64,000 bases of DNA from NCBI GenBank assembly GCA_019753285.1, contig JAIELD010000002.1:1-64000 (forward strand). The letters run 5' to 3'. Below are positions 28,917 through 38,200 of the stretch, in pieces. The notes beneath the pieces were generated by a model. The model was not told where the DNA came from, did not search any database, and saw nothing but the letters and a program-made list of their open reading frames with translations. Position 1 is the stretch's first letter. Each line of letters starts with the position of its first letter. The translations under genes were made by a program, and so were the position numbers. Origin of the DNA: Beijerinckiaceae bacterium (GTDB taxonomy: Bacteria; Pseudomonadota; Alphaproteobacteria; Rhizobiales; Beijerinckiaceae).

Positions 28917-29291
28917 TTACAGCAGCGGATCGAGGATGAAGCTGTCCTGCGGCGGCAGGATGCGTTTCGCCCTGCGGCCGCCGCCGACCGGCGCGATGCC
29001 GGGCTGGGCCGCTTTCGGATTGAGTCTCGTCGCGGGCGCCACCGCGCCGGTGCTGCCGAGCTGCGGGTTGATCGGCTGGTTCGCCGGATCAATGTCGTCG
29101 ATGGGAAGCTGCTCCGGCGTCACGTTCGGGTTGAAGAAGGTGTTGGTCTTGGCCGGCGCCGTGCTCCGCGCCTGCTTGGCGGCGACATCGCCGGGCGGCG
29201 GCTCCAGTGGCCCGCGCTTGCCACAGCCGCCAAGGCTCATGCTGAGCAGGCTGATCGTCAGGATCGTGATCGGACGGAAGGAAGAGGACAC
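28917..29291 (-). CDS. LptM-like small lipoprotein
   Basis: 124 residues from GTG 29291, which has an AAGGG site about 9 nt upstream; an ATG at 29348 would add 19 unrelated residues ahead of the signal. A lipoprotein signal ends in LGGC, followed by the diagnostic GKRGPLEPP motif of the LptM/YifL family. LptM helps the LPS translocon LptD mature in Escherichia coli. The long Pro/Asn-rich tail is typical of alphaproteobacterial versions. It sits between argH and lysA as in most relatives. Confidence 0.85.
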   Translation of the reverse strand: MSSSFRPITILTISLLSMSLGGCGKRGPLEPPPGDVAAKQARSTAPAKTNTFFNPNVTPEQLPIDDIDPANQPINPQLGSTGAVAPATRLNPKAAQPGIAPVGGGRRAKRILPPQDSFILDPLL

Positions 29292-29384
29292 GGGCAACGA
29301 CCCTTGCGCGCAACATGGAAGACAATCTGCAAACGGCAGTACCAACAAACGGTCTCTCAGGCAAACGCCCTCCGCGTCTTGCGA

Positions 29385-30785
29385 TCAGCCTTGTGCTGCC
29401 GCCTCGCCGTCGAGCGCCTCGATCCAGCGCCGCGCCTGACGGCGCACCTGCTCCGGCGCGGTGCCGCCATAGCTCATGCGGCTCGCGACCGAGTTCTCGA
29501 CGCCGAGAACCGCGAAGACGTCCTGCGTGATGCGCGGCTCGACCGCCTGCATCTCGTCGAGACCGAGACGATCGAGGTCCAAGCCCTTGGCCGCCGCGAC
29601 GCCGACGAGCCGCGCCGTGACGTGATGCGCCTCGCGAAACGGCATGTCGAGCGTGCGCACCAGCCAGTCGGCAAGATCCGTCGCGGTCGAATACCCGGCC
29701 CCGGCCCATTGCTTCATGCGGGCGTCGTCCGGCTTCATGTCGCGCACCATGCCGGTCATGGCCGCAATGCAAAGCGACAGGCTCGAGAGCGCATCGAAGG
29801 TCGGCTCCTTGTCCTCCTGCATGTCCTTGCCATAGGCGAGCGGCAGGCCCTTCATCGTCATCAGCAGGGCGTTGAGCGCGCCGACGATGCGGCCCGCCTT
29901 GCCGCGCACGAGCTCGGCCGCATCGGGGTTGCGCTTCTGCGGCATGATGGAGGAGCCGCTTGTGAAGGCGTCAGACAATGACACGAAGGCGAATTGCGGC
30001 GTCGTCCAGAGCACGATCTCCTCCGCGAAGCGCGAGAGGTGAATGGCGCAGATGCTGGCGGCCGAGAGCGTTTCGAGCGCGAAGTCGCGATCCGAGACGC
30101 AATCGAGGGAATTTGCCATCGGGCGGTCGAAATCGAGCGCCGCAGCGGTCATGTGCCGGTCGATGGGGAAGGAGGTGCCGGCGAGCGCCGCCGCGCCGAG
30201 CGGCGATTCATTGAGCCGCCTTCTTGCGTCCATGAGGCGCGAGCGGTCCCGGCCATGCATTTCGACATAGGCCATCAGATGGTGCCCGAGCGTCACCGGC
30301 TGCGCGGATTGAAGATGGGTGAAGCCCGGCATGATCGTGTCGGCATGGGCGAGCGCCGTCTCGGCGAGTGCACGCTGGAGATCGGCGAGCTGGGCGTCGA
30401 GCTCGTCGATCGTGTCGCGCACGTAGAGCCGGAAATCGACGGCCACCTGGTCGTTGCGCGAGCGGGCCGTATGCAGCCGCCCGCCGGTCGGGCCGACGAT
30501 CTCGGTGAGACGCGATTCGATATTGAAATGGATGTCCTCGAGCGCCCGCGAGAAGGTGAACGAGCCGGATGCGATCTCGCCCTCGATCTGGGTCAGGCCG
30601 TCGGTGATGGCGGCGGCATCCGCCGTGGTGAGGATGCCCTGGCGGGCCAGCATCGCGACATGCGCCTTCGAGCCGCGGATATCCTGTCGCCACAATGCCT
30701 TGTCAAAGTCGATCGAAACGTTGATCTCTTCCATGATGGCGGCCGGGCCGGTCGCGTATCGTCCGCCCCACATCTTGTTACTCAT
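29385..30785 (-). CDS. argH: Argininosuccinate lyase
   Basis: 466 residues. It begins [10 protein letters not shown] and carries the fumarase/aspartase-superfamily signature [12 protein letters not shown], plus [18 protein letters not shown] and the [16 protein letters not shown] segment. It splits argininosuccinate into arginine and fumarate, the last step of arginine synthesis. First gene of the argH-lptM-lysA group; divergent from tlpA with only 45 bp between starts, so their promoters must overlap each other or the coding ends. Confidence 0.97.
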   Translation of the reverse strand: MSNKMWGGRYATGPAAIMEEINVSIDFDKALWRQDIRGSKAHVAMLARQGILTTADAAAITDGLTQIEGEIASGSFTFSRALEDIHFNIESRLTEIVGPTGGRLHTARSRNDQVAVDFRLYVRDTIDELDAQLADLQRALAETALAHADTIMPGFTHLQSAQPVTLGHHLMAYVEMHGRDRSRLMDARRRLNESPLGAAALAGTSFPIDRHMTAAALDFDRPMANSLDCVSDRDFALETLSAASICAIHLSRFAEEIVLWTTPQFAFVSLSDAFTSGSSIMPQKRNPDAAELVRGKAGRIVGALNALLMTMKGLPLAYGKDMQEDKEPTFDALSSLSLCIAAMTGMVRDMKPDDARMKQWAGAGYSTATDLADWLVRTLDMPFREAHHVTARLVGVAAAKGLDLDRLGLDEMQAVEPRITQDVFAVLGVENSVASRMSYGGTAPEQVRRQARRWIEALDGEAAAQG

Positions 30786-30830
30786 CGTTTTCCGCCCCCG
30801 ACCCTGATATGTTGATGCTTTGACGGACTG

Positions 30831-31484
30831 ATGCCCATGACACGCTCTGACCGAACCCGCGCCGCCGCAAAAGCCGCCGGCATCGCCGCCCTTGCCGCGC
30901 TATACGTGAGCAGCGCGACGATTGGCAATGCCGCCGAGGAGGCAAGCTGCGCCGCCGCAGCGGCGACGGCGGCCAAGATGGTGCCGCTCGCCAAGGGCGA
31001 GGTCGCCGGCGTGCAGGTGCAGGACAAGCCGAAGCTCGTGCCGGATCTCGCCTTCACGGCCGGCGACGGCACGCCGCGTAAGCTTTCGGATCTGCGCGGC
31101 AAGACCGTGCTGCTCAACCTCTGGGCGACGTGGTGCGTGCCCTGCCGTCAGGAGATGCCGGCGCTCGACAAGCTGCAGGCAACGCTTGGAGCGAGCGACG
31201 GTGCAACTGCCTTCGAGGTCGTCGCCGTCAATATCGACACGCGCAATCCCGACAAGCCGAAGCAGTTCTACGCCGACATGAAGATCGGGCATCTTGCCTT
31301 CTACGCCGACCCTTCGGCGAAGATCTATCAGGACTTGAAAGCGATCGGCAAAGCCTTCGGCATGCCGACGACGATGATCATCGATAGCCAGGGCTGCGAG
31401 ATCGCCTATCTTGCTGGCCCGGCCGAATGGGCGGGAGCGGATGCGCTGGCGCTGGTGGGGGCCGCGGTCGGGAAACAGCCCTGA
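30831..31484 (+). CDS. tlpA: TlpA-family thiol:disulfide oxidoreductase
   Basis: 217 residues. A signal or anchor segment (about 13-34) precedes a thioredoxin fold with the active site W-C102-VP-C105 and the cis-proline in GMPTTMII. Extra cysteines occur at 40 and in QGCEIAY. TlpA proteins reduce periplasmic copper-chaperone or cytochrome oxidase cysteines during cytochrome aa3 assembly. The gene is divergent from argH, a conserved alphaproteobacterial pairing. ATG codons at 30831 and 30837 are alternatives. Confidence 0.9.
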   Translation: MPMTRSDRTRAAAKAAGIAALAALYVSSATIGNAAEEASCAAAAATAAKMVPLAKGEVAGVQVQDKPKLVPDLAFTAGDGTPRKLSDLRGKTVLLNLWATWCVPCRQEMPALDKLQATLGASDGATAFEVVAVNIDTRNPDKPKQFYADMKIGHLAFYADPSAKIYQDLKAIGKAFGMPTTMIIDSQGCEIAYLAGPAEWAGADALALVGAAVGKQP

Positions 31485-31542
31485 CGGTCATCCGGATGCT
31501 GGTTCATCAGCTGCGGTAGACACGACCTACCCACGCTGATGC

Positions 31543-31580
31543 AAAAAAAACGATCCGCATCGTCTGACGCGGATCGTTCT
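31543..31580 (-). terminator. Intrinsic terminator of grxD
   Basis: A 10-bp inverted repeat, AACGATCCGC and GCGGATCGTT, around a 10-nt loop; on the minus strand it is followed by eight T. It lies 33 bp after the grxD stop and between the convergent tlpA and grxD genes. The plus side has only a broken T-run. Confidence 0.88.
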
Positions 31581-31612
31581 TGTTCGTCATGATGCTTCAG
31601 CGGTTGGACTTT

Positions 31613-31942
31613 TCACGCCGCCTTCGTCACGCCGGCTTGCGCAAAATGCGACTGCAGTTCGCCGGCCTGGAACATCTCGCGGATGATGTCGCAGCCGCCG
31701 ACGAACTCGCCCTTCACGTAAAGCTGCGGAATGGTCGGCCAGTTGGAATAATCCTTGATGCCCTGGCGGATGTCCGCATTGTCGAGCACGTTGATGCCCT
31801 TGTACGGCACGCCGAGATGGTCGAGAATCTGCACGACCTGGCCGGAGAAGCCGCACATGGGAAATTGCGGCGTGCCTTTCATGAACAGCACGACGTCGTT
31901 GGCTTTCACTTCATTGTCGATGATCGAATGAGCGTCTGTCAT
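31613..31942 (-). CDS. grxD: Monothiol glutaredoxin, Grx4 family
   Basis: 109 residues with the single-cysteine motif C30-GFS, the KGTPQFP lead-in, WPTIPQLYV with the cis-proline and GGCDIIREM glutathione-binding end. Such glutaredoxins bind a [2Fe-2S] cluster with glutathione and exchange it with partners, notably BolA. bolA is 45 bp upstream on the same strand, a strong contextual match. Last gene of the purL-orf63-bolA-grxD series and followed by an intrinsic terminator. Confidence 0.96.
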   Translation of the reverse strand: MTDAHSIIDNEVKANDVVLFMKGTPQFPMCGFSGQVVQILDHLGVPYKGINVLDNADIRQGIKDYSNWPTIPQLYVKGEFVGGCDIIREMFQAGELQSHFAQAGVTKAA

Positions 31943-31987
31943 TGGAAAAACTCCTCAAGCCGGAAACGGCCGTTTGATGGACCATTC

Positions 31988-32218
31988 TCACTCAACTAGG
32001 GTGGTGAGCGCAAGGGCGTGCAAAACGCCGCCCATGTTTCCCTTCAAGGCGGCATAGACCATCTGGTGCTGCTGCACCTTGGACTTGCCCTTGAAGGCGG
32101 AGGAGACGACCGTCGCGGCGTAGTGGTCACCGTCGCCGGCGAGATCCTTGATTTCGATCCGCGCGTCGGGGAAGCTTTCGCGGATCAGCTTCTCGATTTC
32201 GCTGGCTGCCATCGGCAT
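31988..32218 (-). CDS. BolA-family protein
   Basis: 76 residues (ATG 32218, or 32212 two codons on). The BolA fold is clear from IEKLIRESFPDARIEIKDLAGDGDHY, VVSSAFKGKSKVQQHQMVYAAL and the LHALALTT end, where the conserved histidine that ligates a shared Fe-S cluster lies. A cysteine is absent, as in the BolA2-like branch. It probably forms a [2Fe-2S] heterodimer with the Grx4 product encoded next door, in iron or Fe-S signalling. Confidence 0.94.
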   Translation of the reverse strand: MPMAASEIEKLIRESFPDARIEIKDLAGDGDHYAATVVSSAFKGKSKVQQHQMVYAALKGNMGGVLHALALTTLVE

Positions 32219-32229
32219 TTTGTACGGTC

Positions 32230-32421
32230 CTATGGTTGCTGGGCGTCGAGCGCGGCTTCGATCCTGACGGCGATATCGCGCGTCGATTCCGACGACTGCA
32301 CCGTCGCGCCATTGTCGAGAACGATCACGCAGGTTCCGGTCGGGCTCGTTTGAAGCGCGACAACCCGCTCAGGACGCAGGAAATTGGTGCCGGCGAGACT
32401 TTTGACTTCAATAAGCCGCAT
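32230..32421 (-). CDS. Small protein of 63 residues between purL and bolA
   Basis: 63 residues. Its ATG overlaps the purL stop by one nucleotide (TGATG), so it is probably translated by coupling, and its stop is 11 bp before bolA. The pattern of short strands then a C-terminal helix (MRLIEVKSL...FLRPERVVALQ...CVIVLDNGATVQSSESTRDIAVRIEAAL) loosely recalls small FlbD-like proteins, a weak resemblance only. No signal or membrane segment. The function is unknown; the location suggests a constant companion of purL-bolA-grxD. Confidence 0.75.
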   Translation of the reverse strand: MRLIEVKSLAGTNFLRPERVVALQTSPTGTCVIVLDNGATVQSSESTRDIAVRIEAALDAQQP

Positions 32422-34661
32422 CAGGATCGACCTTCCTCAGGCGTGCCGCCCATGTAGGCGGGCAGCCAGGATTCATGCGCGTTCCGCAAGGCTTCCAATG
32501 ATATGGGCCCACCGGTTCCGAGCGTCAATGCGTCCGCGCCGGTCTCGCCGAGCTTCAGTGCTGGAACGCCCGCTGCCGTCGCCGCCGAAAGGATGCCTTC
32601 GAGCTTTTGAAGAGGGCAGGCGAGGACGTAGCGCGCCTGATCCTCGCCGAAATAGAAGGCGTGCTCTGACAGAGGCGAGGCGTCGGCTGCGATCGATGCG
32701 CCGATGCCGCCCGCCAGCGCCATCTCGGCGAGCGCGCAGGCGAGCCCGCCATCGGAGCAGTCATGCACGGTGTCGATCTCGCCGGAGCGGATGAGCCTGC
32801 GCACGAAATCGCCGTTCCGGCGCTCGACGCCAAGATCGACGGGCGGCGGCGCGCCCTCCTCCCGCCCGCAAATGTCGGCGAGATAAGCCGATGCGCCGAG
32901 CCAGCCGGTCGTCTCTCCGATGAGAACGATCGCATCGCCTTCGCGCTTGAAGGCGATGGTCGCATGGCGCGCCACATCGTCGACGAGCGCCACGCCGCCG
33001 ATGGTCGGTGTCGGCAGGATCGCCTGGCCGTTCGTCTCGTTGTAGAGCGAGACGTTGCCGGAGACGACCGGGAAGTCGAGCGCCCGCGCCGCCTCGCCTA
33101 TGCCGCGCACGCAACCGGCGAACTGGCCCATGATCTCGGGCTTTTCCGGATTGCCGAAATTGAGATTGTCGGTGAGCGCGATCGGCAGTCCGCCAACGGC
33201 CGTCAAGTTCCGCCAGCATTCGGCGACCGCCTGCTTGCCGCCCTCGAACGGGTCCGCCTCGCAATAGCGCGGCGTCACGTCGCAGGTGAGCGCGAGGCCC
33301 TTGGGCCCGTCATCGAGCCGCACGATCGCCGCGTCGCCGCCGGGGATCTGCACGGTGTTGCCCATGATGAGATGGTCGTATTGCTGCCAGACCCAGCGCT
33401 TCGAGCACATGTCCGGCGTGCCGATCAGCTTGACGAGCGCTTCGGCTGTCGAAAGCGGGGGCACAATGTCCGCTGCGCCGATCACGGGACGCTTCGGAGT
33501 CTCCACGAATGGGCGTCGATACTCGGGAGCCTCGTCGCCCATCTCCTTGATGGGCATGTCGGCCTTCGTCTCGCCATTCAATTTGATGACGTAGCGCTTG
33601 GTGTCGGTGGTATGGCCGATCACGGCGAAGTCGAGTCCCCATTTGACGAAGATCGCCTTGGCTTGCGCCTCGAGTTCAGGCTTCAGCACCATGAGCATGC
33701 GCTCCTGGCTTTCCGAGAGCATCATCTCATAGGCGGTCATGCCCTCCTCGCGGCAGGGCACGTTTTCAAGATTGAGTTCGACGCCGAGATTGCCTTTCGC
33801 GCCCATTTCCACGGATGAGGAGGTGAGGCCGGCCGCACCCATGTCCTGGATCGCGATCACCGCGCCGGACGCCATCAGTTCGAGCGTCGCCTCGAGCAGC
33901 AGTTTTTCGGCGAAGGGGTCTCCGACCTGCACGGTCGGGCGCTTCTCCTCCGCGCCCTCGCCGAACTCCTGGCTTGCCATCGTCGCGCCATGGATGCCGT
34001 CGCGGCCGGTCTTGGAGCCAAGATAGACGATCGGTTTGCCGACGCCGGTGGCCGCCGAGGTGAAGATGCCGTCGCGTTTGGCGATGCCGACCGCCATGGC
34101 GTTGACGAGACAGTTGCCGTTGTAGCGCGGGTGGAAGCGCACCGAGCCGCCGACGGTAGGCACGCCGAAGGAATTGCCGTAACCGCCGATGCCAGCGACG
34201 ACGCCAGCGATGAGGTGCTTCGTGCGCGGATGCTCCGGAGCGCCGAAGGAGAGTGCGTTGAGGCAGGCGATCGGCCGGGCGCCCATGGTGAAGACGTCGC
34301 GCAGAATGCCGCCGACGCCGGTCGCCGCGCCCTGATAGGGCTCGATATAGGAGGGGTGGTTGTGGCTCTCCATCTTGAAGGCCACCACCATGCCGTCGCC
34401 GATGTCGACGACGCCCGCGTTTTCGCCAGGGCCATAGACGACGCGCTCGCCCTTTGTCGGCAGCGTCTTCAGATGCACCTTGGAGGATTTATACGAGCAG
34501 TGCTCGTTCCACATTGCGGACACGATGCCGAGCTCGGTGAAGGTCGGCTCGCGGTTGAAGAAGCGTTTGAAGCGCTCATACTCGTCGGGCTTCAGGCCAT
34601 GCTGCGCCACCAGTTCGGGCGTGATCGCCGGTTCGGCGTTGGCTGACTTGGACGGCTGCAT
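32421..34661 (-). CDS. purL: Phosphoribosylformylglycinamidine synthase subunit PurL
   Basis: 746 residues, the length of the small (SmPurL) form that works with separate PurS and PurQ, neither of which is in the window. Key segments: [12 protein letters not shown] with the active-site histidine, [24 protein letters not shown] and DNLNFGNPE. It converts FGAR, glutamine and ATP to FGAM in purine synthesis. The start at 34661 is chosen from family similarity; the frame is open to 34838. First gene of the purL-orf63-bolA-grxD series. Confidence 0.96.
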   Translation of the reverse strand: MQPSKSANAEPAITPELVAQHGLKPDEYERFKRFFNREPTFTELGIVSAMWNEHCSYKSSKVHLKTLPTKGERVVYGPGENAGVVDIGDGMVVAFKMESHNHPSYIEPYQGAATGVGGILRDVFTMGARPIACLNALSFGAPEHPRTKHLIAGVVAGIGGYGNSFGVPTVGGSVRFHPRYNGNCLVNAMAVGIAKRDGIFTSAATGVGKPIVYLGSKTGRDGIHGATMASQEFGEGAEEKRPTVQVGDPFAEKLLLEATLELMASGAVIAIQDMGAAGLTSSSVEMGAKGNLGVELNLENVPCREEGMTAYEMMLSESQERMLMVLKPELEAQAKAIFVKWGLDFAVIGHTTDTKRYVIKLNGETKADMPIKEMGDEAPEYRRPFVETPKRPVIGAADIVPPLSTAEALVKLIGTPDMCSKRWVWQQYDHLIMGNTVQIPGGDAAIVRLDDGPKGLALTCDVTPRYCEADPFEGGKQAVAECWRNLTAVGGLPIALTDNLNFGNPEKPEIMGQFAGCVRGIGEAARALDFPVVSGNVSLYNETNGQAILPTPTIGGVALVDDVARHATIAFKREGDAIVLIGETTGWLGASAYLADICGREEGAPPPVDLGVERRNGDFVRRLIRSGEIDTVHDCSDGGLACALAEMALAGGIGASIAADASPLSEHAFYFGEDQARYVLACPLQKLEGILSAATAAGVPALKLGETGADALTLGTGGPISLEALRNAHESWLPAYMGGTPEEGRS

Positions 34662-34731
34662 GGCTGGCCCCTGGCTCCTTCGAATCAATTCAGCGATCGG
34701 TTGGCCGCGGCATGCGACCGACGCCAACCGC

Positions 34732-35184
34732 TCAGCTGCAGGGCCGCTGCCCGTTCTCCAGCGTGGCGATGTCGCGGGCGAGCCTTGCGCGGACGAATTC
34801 GTAGTTGCTGCCGACCGGATACTCCATGTCCACCACATAACCGGGCTTGTCGTCCGGCATCGGCGTCATGACGACGAGAAAGCGCTGAGGCGGCTCGCCG
34901 GCGAGCGGGCCGTCGAGACGCATGGCGACGCTGCCGCCGGCAAGCGGTGCGGCGTCTCCGGCCTTGAAGCCTTCGAACAGCGCGTCACGGCTCCAGCAGG
35001 TCTTCACGGTGTTGGCGAGCGCCGACGGCAGGACACCGATCGAACCCTTGCGCCATTTGATCACGGATGCCTTGGCTGTTTTCAGGCCCGCGAGATTGGC
35101 CGGGGGCTTTTCACTGACGCAGGCGGCAAGAGATGTGATGAGCACGGCGGCGGCGCCGGCGGCCAGGATTGTCTTCAACGTCAC
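34732..35184 (-). CDS. Putative lipoprotein of unknown function
   Basis: 150 residues from GTG 35184, which directly opens a lipoprotein signal ([20 protein letters not shown]) with lipobox LAAC; an ATG at 35268 would put 28 extra residues before it. The mature part, with [27 protein letters not shown] and two further cysteines, fits no family I recognise. It lies between the large GDH gene and purL on the same strand, 70 bp upstream of the purL start. Confidence 0.65.
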   Translation of the reverse strand: MTLKTILAAGAAAVLITSLAACVSEKPPANLAGLKTAKASVIKWRKGSIGVLPSALANTVKTCWSRDALFEGFKAGDAAPLAGGSVAMRLDGPLAGEPPQRFLVVMTPMPDDKPGYVVDMEYPVGSNYEFVRARLARDIATLENGQRPCS

Positions 35185-35299
35185 GAGCGCAATTCCGAAC
35201 GAAATGGGATGAGACGGCCGCGCGGCGGCCGCTCCGGCACTCCATAGGCGAAACGACGCCGAAAACAAGCGTCTATCGCAGGAGGCGCGCCTGTTTCCC

Positions 35300-38200
35300 T
35301 CATCCTCCGCTGAGGTCGGCCAGAAGGCCGGAAGCGATGGTGAGCTTCGACACGCTCACGCCCGAGGCGAGAATGTCGGCGACGGTCGAGCGCGTGCGGC
35401 CGAGCGCCTCCGCTGCGCCGGCTGCCCAACTCTCGTAATCGCCACTCGACCTGAGGATCTGCAGTGTCAAACCGCGATGGGCGCGGGTGATGCGCTCGAC
35501 AGCCATGTCGCGCGCCTGCGCGTCGAAGCTGTCGGCCGGCCGGACCGATTTCGCCTGCGCCTCCAGCGCGCCGAACTGCAGCGCCTCCTCGCTCGCAAGG
35601 AACACGGCGGTGACGGCCGCCTCGCTCTTGCCGGTCATGTCCGCGACCTTGACGATGTCGGGCGCGTTGGCAAGCAGTGGCAATTCGGCGATCTGCGCGG
35701 CCAGCGTTTCAGGCACGCCCTGCGCAGTCAACGCATCGCGGCGCGCGGCCGCGAGAGCCCTGGCCTGCGGCGACAGGGCCGTGCGGATCGCCTCGACGCC
35801 GCGCGCGAAGCGGTGGATGACAGGCTCGACGCCTTCGCGAAACGCCTCGTTCCGCACGAACCATGCCAGCAGCTCCAGCGTCACATCCTGCACCTGCGCA
35901 TAGAGCGCGATCTGCGTCGCACCGTGAATCTTCGTATCGAGCGCGTCGATGCCGCGGTTGATCTCAAGTGTGCCGAACGCGTCGCGCACGGCGATATAGC
36001 TTCTTGCGAGCTTCGCCGCATCCGGGCCGCCATTGGGTCCAATGGCGCGCGGCACCACGGTGATGCCGCCGCGGTTGACGATGGAATTCGCAAGGACCGT
36101 CGAGACGATCTCGCGGCGCAGGCGGTGGCCGGTGATGGCGGCCGGATAATCCCTGCGCAGCGCGAGGGGGAAATACGCCATCAGTTCGCGCTCGAAATAA
36201 GGATCGTCCGGCGCGTCCGATTCGAGGATCGCGTCGTGCAGCGCGAGCTTCGCGTAGGCGAGCAGCACGGCAAGCTCGGGCCGCGTCAGCCCGTCGCCGG
36301 TCTTCTCGCGGGCGTTGAGCGTCGAATCGTCCGGCAGATATTCGACCTTGCGGTCGAGCCTTCCCTCCTTGGTGAGCGCGATCATCAGCCGGCGCTGGAA
36401 AGGCAGATCGTCGAGCTTGCGGCTTTCGCTGAGCGAGAGCGCAAGCGTCTGAAGGTAGTTGTTGCGCAGCACGAGCTTGCCGACCTCGTCGGTCATGCTG
36501 GCGAGCAGCGCGATGCGTGCCTCGCTGTCGAGCTTGCCTTCGCGCTCGGGCTGGGCGAGCGCGATCTTGATGTTCACCTCGACGTCGGATGTGTTGACGC
36601 CGGCAGAGTTGTCGATCGCGTCGGTGTTGAGCCGCACGCCGGCCCGCGCCGCCTCGATGCGGCCAAGCTGCGTCAGGCCGAGATTGGCACCTTCGCCGAT
36701 CACTTTCGCCCGCACATCCGCGCCGGTGATGCGGATGGCGTCATTGGCGCGGTCGCCGGCCTGTTCGTCCGTTTCGGTCGAGGCGCGGATATAGGTGCCG
36801 ATGCCGCCGAACCAGAGCAGGTCGACGCGGGCTTTCAGGATCGCGTTCATTACCTCCTGCGGGGTCGCCTTCTCCTGCTTCAAATCGAGCAGCGCCTGGA
36901 TTTCAGGCGACAGGGTCAGCTCCTTGGCGGAACGCGGGAAGATGCCGCCGCCCTTCGAGATGAGGCTTGGGTGGAAATCCTGCCAGGAAGAGCGCGGCAG
37001 GTCGAAGATGCGCTGGCGCTCCGCGAAGCTGCGCTCGGCGTCGGGGTCTGGATCGATGAAGATGTCGCGATGGTCGAAGGCCGCGACGAGGCGGATGGCC
37101 GGCGAGAGCAGCATGCCGTTGCCGAACACGTCGCCCGACATGTCGCCGACGCCGGCGACGGTGAACGGCGTCGTCTGGATGTCGAGATCCATCTCGCGGA
37201 AATGGCGTTTGACCGCCTCCCAGGCGCCGCGCGCCGTGATGCCCATCTTCTTGTGGTCGTAGCCGACGGAGCCGCCCGAGGCGAAGGCATCGCCCAGCCA
37301 ATGCTTCTTCTCGATCGAAATGGCGTTCGCCGTGTCGGAGAAGGTGGCGGTGCCCTTGTCGGCGGCGACGACCAGGTAAGGATCGTCATCGTCATGGCGC
37401 ACGGTATTCTGCGGCGGCACGACTTTCGCCCCGTCGAGGTTGTCGGTGAGTTCGAGCAGAGTGCCGATGAAGATCTTGTAGCTTTCGGTGCCTTCCTTCA
37501 GCCAGGCCTCGCGGTTGCTGGCTGGCGGCAGCAGCTTCGGCACGAAGCCGCCTTTTGCGCCGACCGGCACGATGACGGCGTTCTTCACCTGCTGGGCTTT
37601 CACGAGACCAAGGATTTCGGTGCGGAAATCCTGCGGCCTGTCCGACCAGCGAATGCCGCCGCGCGCCACCTTGCCGAATCTCAGATGCAGGCCTTCGACG
37701 CGTGGGCTGTACAGGAAGATCTCGAATTGCGGCCGGGGGAGCGGCAGCCCCTCGACCTTGCTCGACAGGAACTTGAAGGCGATGGTGGCGCGCGCCTGTC
37801 CATCCGGGCCGATCTGGTAGAAATTGGTGCGGACCGCGGCCTGGATGAGGTTGCGGAAGCGGCGCAGGATACGGTCCTCGTCGAGGCTCGCGACGCCGGC
37901 AAGATCGGCGTCGATGGCGGCCGAGACCTCCGCCTCGCGGGCGGCGCGGGCGGCAGCGTCGAGCGGGAGGTGCACGTCGAAGCGCGCCTCGAACAGCTTG
38001 ATCAGCTTGGCCGCGATCTGAGGGTAGCGGTTCAGCGCCGCCCACATATAGTCCTGGCCGAGGCCGAACTTGATCTGGCGCAGATAGCGCGAGAAGGCAC
38101 GGATCACGGCGATCTCGCGCCAGGCGAGCCCCGCCTCGATGACAAGGCCGTTATAGCCGTCGCTTTCGGCAAGCCCGCGGAACAGCGCCATCAGCAGCGC

